Positions 1 to 11,281 are shown, counted from the stretch's first letter. The stretch: DNA of 17,074 nt from Rhizophlyctis rosea (GCA_027596075.1 JADGJC010000530.1:1-17074), one strand, 5' to 3'. Notes: generated by a model from the letters alone, not told the origin. Numbers and translations: made by a program.

Positions 1-680
1 CGGCTTCGTATTCGGACGTTTGCTAGGATCGATGTACTCCCAATTATGGTTCATATCCGTTCCGTCGTCTAAGTACCGCAGTGGTGGTAACCATCCCTTT
101 GGCAGCTTCTTGTCCGACAAGATCACCCCACGCTTTACCCCGTAGTAATACACCAAATCTACGAGAGTTTGCTGGTCTCTACATCGGTGTCGTCGGACAT
201 GATTTTGTCCTCGAAATAGGTGAATATGGCATTGATCAGATCGAGGAAGAGGTATTGCCAGGAGTGGCTGATGAAGTAGGTCGCTGGTCCAATGAAGTGG
301 AGTGTCGTCGCGTCGTCAGCAAGATGGTCGCAGATGGACTTGCCTACGTCGGTGCGCGCCTTGACGAATTGATTGCAAACTTGCTCTGTCGTCAGGTTTT
401 TGAATAACGCATAGCCCCCACAGTCTCGGATGAATGTTTGGAGATAGGCAAGACGAACGCCTACGATTGGGAACTCGGAAGATGGTGACGCATCAGATGC
501 TGGGACAATTTTCTTGTGATCTGTAATCCCCGATAAGAGGCTCTGTAATCATGATCCTGAACCGATGAGGAAAACGACATCTGCATGCAAAACTGAATGG
601 TCCGTACTTGCCTTGCCTTGCCCTTCAACTCCATCAGGTACTTGCACCAACTCTCCAATCGTGAGGTTGCTGCCATTCAT
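1..680 (-). CDS. 5' part of a gene for a conserved ISHSW-domain protein of unknown function; frame broken, runs off the left edge
   Basis: Start chosen at the ATG at 680-678 (MNGSNLTIGEL). A first intron is needed because TGA interrupts the frame near 550; two splice choices keep it open: intron 543-641 (GTACCT...TTACAG) or 521-607 (GTACGG...TTACAG). The next exon reads SSEFPIVGVRLAYLQTFI, then FKNLTTEQVCNQFVK, then FIGPATYFISHSWQYLFLDL. I recognise this layout from memory as an N-terminal domain of conserved proteins in fungi, oomycetes and algae, often ahead of TPR or kinesin-light-chain-like repeats; its biochemical role is unknown to me. The frame stops at TAG 161-159, just where relatives continue with a segment like VWFDLFSNNQH. 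Coding-like sequence resumes from about 165 down to 1 in another frame (KLPKGWLPPLRYLDDGTD), with no good intron to join them. It may be a pseudogene or carry a one-base sequence error. Family assignment moderately sure, structure unsure. Confidence 0.55.
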
Positions 681-1416
681 TTAGGCCAGCCAGATACCAA
701 TATTGCAAGAGATGTCAATTATCTTATGAAAATCGCTGTGTTAGGGTGCAGTAAAGGGTGGCGCCGCAAGGTGGTGGTGGTCGTTGGCACTTTGGGGAAC
801 TCCTGTGTTTCGTCACACCTTGGCTCCTCTTGGTGAATTGCACCCCTTATCCCTGTGTCAAGAGTGGTCGACATGAACTATATGAGTGATCCTTGTCCAG
901 GTAGTTGTTCTCTGCTGCTGCCAAAAACGTTCATCACGCATGAACAGTCTTGGTATGCAGCCTGCTCAAGATGGCTTAAAGTAATTTTCTTTGATTTTGT
1001 GAGGTGATGTACAGTACAGACTCAACCAGAGGGGGCACCATACTGGGGAAGTCTGCTTCAAGAAACACATGATATGTGGGCAGGTTTGGGCAGGACAACA
1101 ATCCTTCGATGCTTCAATGTATGCCAAGTCCAATCTGTACCCAGGAAGGAAGTGAAGGACTTATTGTTCGTCAGCTACTTTTGTGACTGAAAGGTTCATG
1201 TTCCAAACAATACTCCCAGATTGAACGGTTTTGACGTTCAACAGTGGTGGGGTCATGCACCATGGATCTCGTTCCCAATCTTCACCAGCCTGAGGGTGCA
1301 GTATCTATTGATCAAGCTCAGCAAATACGACATACCAAGATCATAATTTCACAGGGCACACCACAACTTCCAAACACAGCGTCCAATGACATTTCCCTTC
1401 CAAAATCCCTAAAAAA
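681..1416. other. Intergenic stretch between DDX41 and the ISHSW-domain gene
   Basis: No convincing gene on either strand. Both neighbours are on the minus strand, so this should hold the 3' UTR of DDX41 and the promoter of the downstream gene. Open frames here are short and lack recognisable motifs. I saw no strong repeat or structured RNA. Confidence 0.5.
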
Positions 1417-3875
<2,459 letters not shown>

Positions 3876-4157
3876 GCTGTCTAGGGTTCTACTGTATGTT
3901 ATTGCCAGAGGGGTTCTTCGAAAACAAGCCAATGGGTTTCAACAGAGTGCTGCGTTGATACCGGTGTATTTGAATTGGACTTTGAAAGTGAGCAATGTGA
4001 GTAAAAGAAGTAAAAGAAGTCAAAAGAGGCCAATTGGCAAGTGCGGTGCGCAGCACGCAGGAAGAACCAGAATCATGTGCTGCGCCACTTTGATCATTTG
4101 GTGGCATACTTGACATGATACCCAAGTCATGCATTTCTACCGGTACCTATCAATGCT

Positions 4158-4231
4158 AGGTAGTAGGTATGCTAGGTATTGGGGACCCGGATGCACATGG
4201 TGCATAGCAACACATTGCCTACCCACTACCT
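4158..4231. repeat. Nested inverted repeat
   Basis: Left arm 4158-4172 (AGGTAGTAGGTATGC) pairs with right arm 4217-4231 (GCCTACCCACTACCT) with two unpaired or wobble positions. Inside lies a perfect small hairpin, ATGCAC-ATG-GTGCAT (4191-4205). The left arm also overlaps short direct repeats of GCTAGGTA. It could be the remnant of a small foldback element or a chance palindrome; no target-site duplication is obvious. Confidence 0.5.
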
Positions 4232-5627
4232 GTTCATATTTGGGTGCATAATTGGATGTATCGGGGGCAGGTCATAGGTCCAACTCTGCTTCGAGTGCTA
4301 TACCGGTAAACAAGTTTTCTGGCTGAGAACCGAATCGCCCGACCCGAATCCCAGAACTCATAGTATTGATTAGCTTTGATTTACCTATGTGTTCCTTGCC
4401 AGCACTTTGTGCCGCCAATTGTGTCATCGGACTCGGACAGTTCGGACTTCGCCCTTCTCGCGTTCCCATCAGCTGGACGTGTCCTTAACCTTCCGAGTTC
4501 CGAGTTCGGCTGTTGCCTTCATGTGCTGTTACTCTGTAGATTACGCTAATACCAGCTCGCCGTTGCTTGATCTTGGGCCCACACAGGCCGGCCGCCTTTC
4601 GCTCTCAGCGAACACTTCTACGACCTCTCACACTGTCACCTATTGGCCATACGGTAGCATATCATCCGAAGGACCACTGGTTGTGACTGGTATGGACGGC
4701 CACGTTTGCCCCTTTTCTCATAGGATGTTCATTCTAATTTTCCCCCACATGGAATTGCAATGACGTATAGTGTGGATGTCTTCGACGGAGTGGTTTGTTA
4801 AATGCCATCATGTGCGGTGGTGGAGCAACAGTGCAGTATGTCACGCTGACTGCCCATCCCGTTTCCTAAATTTCAAGTGGTTGCGACTTTCTTCTTTTGC
4901 AATTGTTGATTGTGATGCCTCACCCGCTCAGATCAGCAGACCAACTTCGGTGTTTCCGGGAAAGATAATAAGGTCTTCGATCTGAGAGCTCTTTATGTCC
5001 CCATCGGCAGATGTTGGAGGAAGGCGGCAAAACAAAGACATTGAAACATTCTAAACATCCGCAAAGTTGGGGACAACGACCAATGGGAATGTGACCGTCT
5101 CGAGTCCGTCAACACAGTCGCGCACTGATGAGAGTTGTGGTCGTCTCACCACTTTTCATTCGCCTCCGAGCCACATCTTCAATGAATCCAACAGTCCCCA
5201 ATAGACCATATGGTGATACATCGTGATACACATCGTGACACAAGTAACACGACCAACAACCACCCGTTTGACAAACCCCTACCACTCAACCACACTCCAT
5301 AATCTCCATTACAGAGTGGAGAATGGGATTGCTTGTGGCGGTGAAACACTCAAAGTCGAACGACGAAAAGTGAACCCAACTTTTGATACACCCAACCTCA
5401 TACTGACACCTACCCATTCCTTTTCGCTACCACTCGCTGTCATCGTCGTTGTTCTCGCGCTGAGTGGGGGCAACCTCGTCGGTCACGTATCAATAGTTTC
5501 GGAGCTCCTTCCGCCATTCCGTTAGAAAGTGAAAAGCGGGCATATCAACTGGTCTCTCGCCCGCCGCACGCTCATTCTCGGCCAGAACCCACTCGCTCAG
5601 ACACACCTTTCCCATCGTGAACACCAG

Positions 5628-5634
5628 TATATTA
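5628..5634 (+). promoter_or_regulatory. Possible TATA box of the GH26-like gene
   Basis: TATATTA lies 466 bp before the ATG at 6094 and about 300 bp before the likely 5'-UTR splice donor at 5935. That would give a leader exon of roughly 270 nt plus a UTR intron. Sequence match only; no initiator could be confirmed. Confidence 0.2.
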
Positions 5635-5934
5635 TCCTTGGTTCAAAAATATAACCTCGCAAACAGTCTCCTTCTTCCGTCAACAGGTTGGCACATCACT
5701 GTTGCGTATGCTCAACAAGGAACCAATTCTATGTGCGATAATAACACTCTTCCAAAAAGCAGTCCCCCCTTTAAATTGTCCCACTTCAACGTTACTCGGT
5801 GCTGGACCTCCTATTTTTCGCAGTATCCGCTATCTTTTGACTTCGCAGTACGAGTGTTTTTTGGTGAAACAAGGAGGAGATATAGATCGAAGAGACTTAT
5901 CCCCGAGTGCCGGTGACCGTCAAATTCCTTGCAG

Positions 5935-6080
5935 GTGAGTAAACAAACTAGAGTTCGTGTTTACACCTATGTAAACATGTCGCTCTGCTTTGCCGCTTAC
6001 CGAAACTCTTCTTTCCTGCCAAGTGTGCTAGGACGCGGTTCACACCAGCACAACGCTGCACCCACGCGGCAATCACTCAG
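5935..6080 (+). other. Probable 5'-UTR intron of the GH26-like gene
   Basis: A strong donor, GCAG|GTGAGT at 5935, and an acceptor, CACTCAG, ending at 6080 would remove 146 bp and leave 13 nt before the ATG at 6094. The intron is longer than the coding introns of this window (53-91 bp). Other AG acceptors exist inside, so the right border is less certain than the donor. Confidence 0.4.
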
Positions 6081-6093
6081 ACCGTAATTCATA

Positions 6094-9014
6094 ATGGCAA
6101 CACCCATCATACTGAGGGTGTCTCACCCGTCGAACGCAACCGAGCAAGAGGAGCTTGCATTCACATCATACACACCGGACTTGAGCAACAACGAGAAGGA
6201 CACAGGAGCGGTTCCCTCAAACCCGCGGATGTTGCGGGAACTTGCGGGGGCAATATTAGCAGAGACTGTTTCATGTTCGGCGAAGCTAACAATCAAATCG
6301 GATGGCACTCCCTTGCAATTTTCTCCTGTCCAACCGTTATCTCGACGAAATACTCGCGATAGCGCCATTTCTGTATCTTCGTACCGTTCAATTGCCAGCA
6401 ACGGTTCCCGCAACACATCAACACTAGGCGGTGCAGAAGCATCACAGGATAGCCTTCTGGGGAAAAATGATGCGGAGAATGAGGACACTGCTCTCTTCGA
6501 CTGCGTCCTGCAGGAGTCCGGCAAGCCAGTTGAAGAAATGGTCATCCGCCGGAAACGCAGTGGAGACCTCGCTTGCGATAACGACGAGCAATCCATCCCC
6601 ATAGCTTCCCCAAACGACGAGACGATTGAACATCAAGCAACACCGCCTTCACCACTTACCCCACCAACACCTGTATCTCCCTCAACCCCCTCACTTATCG
6701 ACCCTACATCAGTCACGCCCGTTGGCGATACCCATCCATCTACAGCATTGCCCGAGCCATCAGATGATGCCGCTCCTTCCTTCAACAAACCCAGACCATT
6801 CTCCAATTCTTCAGCTCAACCCACCTGGCGGCCACTCCATGACGACGACGGATGGTCAAATACTCACCCATGGTCCGCAGGCCCTGGGGGAGGAGATCAG
6901 ACGCATGTCAGCGCATCATCGGCCGTTTCATCGCTCAATCGTTCATCGTCTAGTGGATCACCTTGGCAAAATGGCTACCTGTCCTCATCTCGTCGGGTGT
7001 GGAATCGGCGACCAGCATGCCGCCGTGCAGGGTTGATTGCTACTTTGGCCGTAATAGTGTGTGCTACCATGTTGACCATCATCGTCCTGGTGGCGAAGCT
7101 GAACAACACGGATCCATTCAATAAGAGCGCTGGAGCACGGGGTGGAGTTCCAATGGCCCCACCAGGACCGCCCTTACCTGTCATGTTGGGAGCCATGAAT
7201 GGCTCGGACACGCCGTCAGGAACCTATTTCGGCATCAGTATCGATTGGGTAAGGATGTGTAATTCAATTGTTGTGCTGTGTCAAGTAGCTGACTGCGGGC
7301 TCTTTCATAGAACACAAACGACCCACAATCATTCAACACCGACTTTGGTCGGAATGCTGCAATCCAGGACAACTATTTCGATATTGGAGCTGGACTGGGA
7401 CTCGTTCAGACTGTCAACTCGTCTGGCTACATGCATCAGGTGCCGGACTACTTTGATTGGACCAGTGATTTGATCATGGGGACGGGGGCCATCATGGGTA
7501 TCACGTTGATGCCGAGCCAGGGGCTCGGCAATGTCAGCATGGCTGCAATCACCGCTTTGGGAGTGAAATGCAAGCAAATCAATGATAAAGGTGTACCGAT
7601 CATGCTGAGGTTTGCGCCCGAGATGAACGGTGAGTTTGCAACTACTTTTCCAAATGCCGCAAGCGACTTATAAATCCACTAGGGAATTGGTATGCCTGGG
7701 GACAGGACCCGGTAGAATACGTCAGAATATTCCGCCTCATAGCATCCACTGTTCATAACATGACCGGATTCGACCCGCAACAACCAGGCGCTGCACCTTT
7801 GAATGGCACGGATCCCACGCTCAACACTACCATTGCGGCCAACGGCACCATGCTTGTACAGAACCGGGCTTACACTGCTATGGTATGGGCACCGGCAGCC
7901 GCTCAACGATACCCATTCAACGACACGACTTCGAGGTTTGCGCCGGCGTGGAACACCTCACGGTGGTTGGCGTTGGACACTAATAAAGATGGAAAGATTG
8001 ATGAAGAGGTATGTTGCTGGGACTTGGCAATTACAATGCGACGCGGAAATCTGACACCTTATATCAACACCCCAGGATGATCCATATTCGCCATACTACC
8101 CCGGAGATGATTTCGTCGACTGGATAGGCATCTCCGCCCCCTTCTATGGACCTGCAGTGAACAACACAAAAACAAATGCCACAGTCCATTTCAACAGTTC
8201 ATTGCCCACCGCATCCGACTCCGCCTTCCTACCATCAGTCGGCGCAACGACAATGGCTAGCAATGTGACATACGTCAACGTTCTTCCCCCCGTCGGGACA
8301 GATTACGATGACAAGAAGGTGCAGAGCCCGTCGTTTGAGGGGATCATCACGGGGTACGGGACTCGGTGGAATTTGTACAAAGATTGGGTGAAAGCCAAGG
8401 GGATGCCGATGGTGATTAGTGAGACGGCGTATGGGTATTATATCAACGGGGTGGGAGTGGATGAATTGGCGGGCAAGGGGACGTGGTGGAGAAGTGTGTA
8501 CAATTCGACGGTGTTGAAGGCGTATCCGCTCATCCGTGGGGTGATTTGGTACGACAAGGTTGCGACGGAGTACGGCACCAACATTTCGTACGCCATCTCG
8601 ACCAACTCGACGATCCTTAACACCTTCCGCATGGACGTCTCCACGCTTCCAATAGGAGCTCTAGTCTTTGCCAACGAGACCGTCGGGGCCAATTCTACGT
8701 CGGCAGGAAACACGGGAACATTGATGCTCAACAATGGGACGAACGTCACGATGATTGGTGTTCCTGCTAACACCGTCGCGTCGCTGAACGCGGACGGGAA
8801 GGCGGTACTGGGGAACGGGACGACGGTAGATGGGTATTGGGATAATGGGCGGTTTGTGGTGGTGGGGAGTGACGGGGCGGGGCGGAAGAGTGGGACGAAT
8901 GGAGGGGGGAGTCAGACGAAGAGTATGGCGGCGTTAAGTAGTCCGACGATGGATTTGCATGGTGGGGGCAGGGCGGGAATAGATCTGGGCTCGGGGTTTG
9001 AGGATGTGGGATAA
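6094..9014 (+). CDS. Type II membrane protein with an extracytoplasmic GH26-like glycoside hydrolase domain
   Basis: Exons 6094-7248, 7311-7629, 7683-8008 and 8076-9014 (introns 62, 53 and 67 bp) give 912 aa. Residues 1-310 look disordered and Ser/Pro-rich, with no signal peptide. One membrane span (about 312-336, AGLIATLAVIVCATMLTI...) follows a basic stretch RRPACRR, so the N-terminus should be cytosolic. The outer part has a GH26-like core: FGISIDW, LRFAPEMNGNWYAWG with Glu489 as putative acid/base, AMVWAP, DPYSPYYPGDDFVDWIGIS, and VISETAYG with Glu716 as putative nucleophile. Canonical GH26 enzymes have His before the acid/base Glu; here it is Pro488. An EF-hand-like loop DTNKDGKIDEED (590-601) crosses the last intron. 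More than fifteen N-X-S/T sequons support a secretory-side location. GH26 members cleave beta-mannans or related glycans; the substrate here is unknown. The end is Gly/Ser-rich without a GPI-type hydrophobic tail. Confidence 0.82.
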
Positions 9015-9354
9015 GAATGGGGATTTGGGGAGTGGGTGTTATGATGGCGTTCTTTCTTGCAGAATATTGGTTGATTCCCCTTTGGCAATGTTATCCCTGT
9101 ATATGTAGAATTTCTTTTTCCACGTTGGTTTTGTGTTTTTAGTTAATACGAATGTTTTTCGAGCTTGCTCATGTATTGGGCTGGCCACTCCATGCAACTG
9201 GTGTTGTTGTTTTATCTGCAGTCAATCACCCTTACATTTTTTCTCCGTTGCTCCATGTAGATTGTGCTCTCTACTTGCCAACTTTAAGCACCTTTCCCTC
9301 AACTCTCCAGCTCTCAGGCGTAGCAAATATCATGGCAGAACAATGATATATCAG

Positions 9355-9360
9355 AATAAA
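9355..9360 (+). promoter_or_regulatory. Possible polyadenylation signal
   Basis: AATAAA lies 341 bp past the stop codon of the GH26-like gene. The distance is long for a fungal 3' UTR, and fungi often use degenerate signals, so this is only a candidate. Confidence 0.2.
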
Positions 9361-9446
9361 TCTATGGTTCCACGATGTATCGATCATTGGTATATGCTCT
9401 TGAAAATTGAAATGGACGAGACGTTGGGCAAGGCGGGAATCTGGAT

Positions 9447-9463
9447 GTGGGGTCGAACCCCAC
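9447..9463. repeat. Perfect 6-bp stem hairpin
   Basis: GTGGGG, loop TCGAA, CCCCAC. The minus strand reads GGTTCGACCCC and resembles a tRNA B box, but no cloverleaf could be built around it. Confidence 0.5.
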
Positions 9464-9537
9464 CTATGAGAGCCCTGAGGAACCCATATTTTCCAGATCT
9501 GTGAAGCCCAATGTTCCGCCCATTCACAATTTCAATC

Positions 9538-9560
9538 GAGTAGAGGTAACTTTACCACTC
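9538..9560 (-). repeat. Solitary inverted copy of the B palindrome found in the 10.7-11.3 kb array
   Basis: On the minus strand it reads GAGTGG-TAAAGTTACC-TCTACTC, sharing the core GGTAAAGTTACC with the array copies at 11039, 11100 and elsewhere, with changed outer arms (GAG/CTC in place of GCA/TGC) that still pair. It lies about 1.2 kb from the array in opposite orientation. Confidence 0.65.
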
Positions 9561-9750
9561 GCCCCTCAAATAACGGCCATTACGATGTGGATACCCCCCT
9601 CCCCCCCCCTCGCCCCTTCCCCTCACGCAAAACGATGTATACCAGTAGTTTCTTCGCACGAAGGATCGTGAATGAGACACCGAAAGAGAGGGAAGAGACT
9701 TCGAGAATGAGACTTCTCCATACTCCACCGGGGGTCCAATCGCCTTGCGG

Positions 9751-9790
9751 GGGTGTCCATCGGGCACCCGTATTACCCCAAAAAGGGGTA
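9751..9790. repeat. Two adjacent strong hairpins
   Basis: First, 9751-9769: GGGTGTCC, loop ATC, GGGCACCC (eight pairs, one G-T wobble). Second, 9774-9790: TACCCC, loop AAAAA, GGGGTA (six perfect pairs). They lie four bases apart with no gene around them. They may be unrelated foldback elements or parts of one decayed element. Confidence 0.55.
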
Positions 9791-10645
9791 CCATCAGGAG
9801 TGCCTTCATTGGAGGCGCGCAAGAGAACCAGAACCGACACCTATTCATAGGTAGACATTGCACACCCTGCGTCAAACAGCGTCAGGCCCCAATTCGACCA
9901 TCTCCGGCGGAATTCTATGGGACAACAAAGGTTGCAAGGGGTTCTGCGAATATATAGACAATCAGAGTGTTGGTATAGTATTAGGTAAGTGGTTGTCGGA
10001 TCCTCATTCAGGCGCTGAGTTGGGCTAACTGGGATAAACAGTCGATCGCGATGACGCAATGAGGGCTTGGGCATATGATGCGTCATGATTCATGGTGAAC
10101 AACTGAACCACACATCCATCTGTCAGCCCCAATAAAGCTCAAGACCATGCCAATTCCTGGGCTTCTTGTTCTCCCAGTTTTCATTTCTTTATCCCAATTT
10201 GCGTTTGATCCCATGCCCGTCGAGTGGGCCCATCTCTACACCATATCTGTGGATCCTCTATACCGCTCTGGCCGTTTGACTGTAAGTATTGCACCCTTCG
10301 TCCGATCGGATTTCAAGCGCAATGCGGGCACCAGTCTCCTTGCGTGGGAGGAGCCTCGATGCTGCTGCCTGCCCTGAGGTTGGCCTAGACAGATCCAATG
10401 CACTGTGCCTGGGTGGGTGGGGAGGCACATTTGCAAAGGTACCTCGAGCTGTACTCAGGGCACGTGGTCTGGGAGTGAGCAACGCTTGTCCAGGATACCG
10501 GAAGGGTGGGCCAAACGGAGGTGCCATGACTTGTGCCGAGAACGCCTTGTCAAGCAGCATGGCTAGCAACTCGAGTTGCCGTTGCCGGAGAGCGAGGCGG
10601 GGCGCGTCCGTCAAAATGGTCTCGCTAGGGGGGCGAGCACCCACA

Positions 10646-11168
10646 AAGTCTTGCTACGGCAAGCACCTCAAGTCTTGCTTCAGCGAGCATCTCTGCTGGA
10701 GGGAATGGGAGGGAGGACGGGACAGGGATACTAGATGCAGTGGTAAATTCACCTCCACTGCGATGATTGACATATCAGATGCAATGGCAAAGTTACTTCC
10801 ATTGCGGGCAAGACACTAGGTGGGAAATGTTGGGCCACCGGATGCCGTGGTAAACTTTCCTCCACTGCGGGAAGTCGGGGCACAGTTGTAAAATCACCTC
10901 CACTTGCAAAGACCATCTGTTTCGACATGATAGCTATCAAGTCTTGCTGCGGCGAGCACCCAAAGTTTTGCTGCGGCGAGCACCCAAGTCTTGTTTCGGC
11001 GAGCATCAGGAGGGTGAGGGAGGAACAGGTTGATGGGTGCAGCGGCAAAGTTACCTCCACTGCGGGAGCATAGTTGGCGGGAACGCGCGGCCACCAGATG
11101 CAGTGGTAAAGTTACCTCCATTTGCAAACGACACTTCATGAATATAAAGTCTTGCTTCGGCGAGCACC
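10646..11168 (+). repeat. Family A stem-loop repeat (six copies)
   Basis: Copies: 10646-10667, 10670-10691, 10939-10960, 10963-10984, 10986-11007, 11147-11168. Each has a five-pair stem, CTTGC/GCGAG (one T-G wobble), around a four-base loop: TACG, TTCA, TGCG, TGCG, TTCG, TTCG. Five of the six fit UNCG closed by C-G or its wobble form, a very stable RNA tetraloop. The copy at 10646 changes the right arm to GCAAG, which makes the stem fully Watson-Crick. A partial copy (GGGGGGCGAGCACCC) lies at about 10628-10642. Confidence 0.7.
10701..10727 (+). other. G-quadruplex-type motif inside the array
   Basis: Five GGG tracts (10701, 10707, 10711, 10719, 10725) are separated by loops of 1-5 bases, fitting the usual G3N1-7 pattern. 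It forms the linker between the A copy at 10670 and the B copy at 10737. The related linkers near 11008-11023 and 11169-11190 have fewer full GGG tracts. Confidence 0.5.
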
Positions 11169-11281
11169 AGGAAGGTGAGGGAGGGAAGGGCTATAGGATG
11201 CGGTGGTAAAAGTCATCACCACTGCGGGAATATAAAGAGTGGGAGGACTTAGGATGCAGTGGTACAATTACCTCCGCTTGC
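10737..11281 (+). repeat. Family B palindrome (eight copies)
   Basis: Copies: 10737-10761, 10781-10805, 10844-10868, 10880-10907 (degenerate), 11039-11063, 11100-11125, 11200-11225, 11256-11281. The outer arms are GCAGTGG and CCACTGC; the core GGTAAAGTTACC is itself a palindrome. The copy at 10781 reads GCAATGG and CCATTGC, a paired change that keeps the stem. Other copies have one mismatch or a G-T pair, and three have an extra base in the right arm or core. Confidence 0.75.

Larger units (their letters stand above)
3876..5934. other. Long intergenic region between the divergent DDX41 and GH26-like genes
   Basis: About 2 kb with no gene I can support. It must carry the DDX41 promoter (left) and the promoter plus 5' leader of the GH26-like gene (right). 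Open frames at 4389-4763, 5223-5525 and 5617-5938 lack motifs and codon regularity. Small structures: a short direct repeat of GTAAAAGAA near 4000-4022, a nested palindrome at 4158-4231, and a GTGATACA-type tandem repeat near 5212-5242. Confidence 0.5.
9015..10645. other. Intergenic region with scattered hairpins, no supported gene
   Basis: After the GH26-like stop codon there is about 1.6 kb before the repeat array. It contains a C-rich tract near 9593-9617 and several strong palindromes (9447-9463, 9538-9560, 9751-9769, 9774-9790). An open start at 10147 (MPIPGLLVLPVFISLS...) looks like a signal peptide and meets a GTAAGT donor near 10280, but no following exon with protein-like sequence could be found. 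The GC-rich stretch 10290-10640 is open on both strands, which argues for chance. Confidence 0.45.
10646..11281 (+). repeat. Composite array of two palindromic repeat families (A and B) with G-rich linkers
   Basis: Family A (about 22 bp) occurs at 10646, 10670, 10939, 10963, 10986 and 11147. Family B (about 25 bp) occurs at 10737, 10781, 10844, 10880 (degenerate), 11039, 11100, 11200 and 11256. The order is A A B B B B A A A B B A B B, all in one orientation. Where A is followed by B, a purine-rich linker (GAGGGTGAGGGAGG-like) often sits between them, giving composite units of about 78-92 bp: 10670-10761, 10986-11063 and 11147-11225. Spacing is irregular and copies have diverged, so this is an old, partly duplicated array and not a simple satellite or CRISPR. 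Confidence 0.8.

Noticed and set aside
4389..4763. Plus-strand open frame of 124 codons upstream of the GH26-like gene
   Set aside because: No family resemblance, no supporting splice sites, and a mixed composition typical of chance frames.
5617..5938. Upstream open frames before the GH26-like gene
   Set aside because: They lie in the likely 5' leader, overlap each other in two frames and end at the UTR donor; they could be uORFs but nothing supports translation.
9447..9463. tRNA gene suggested by a B-box-like GGTTCGACCCC on the minus strand
   Set aside because: The T-arm would need a short loop, and no matching acceptor stem, D arm or anticodon arm could be built around it.
10147..10280. 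Possible first exon encoding a signal peptide, with a GTAAGT donor
   Set aside because: The N-terminus is hydrophobic and the donor is good, but no downstream exon with protein-like sequence could be found before the repeat array.
10289..10819. Plus-strand open frame of 176 codons and an overlapping minus-strand frame (10258-10644)
   Set aside because: GC-rich sequence is open on both strands, the frame runs into the A and B repeats, and the product is Ser/Arg/Cys-rich without recognisable domains.
10646..11281. CRISPR array
   Set aside because: Repeats are of two kinds, diverged and irregularly spaced, spacers are related to one another, and the genome is eukaryotic.
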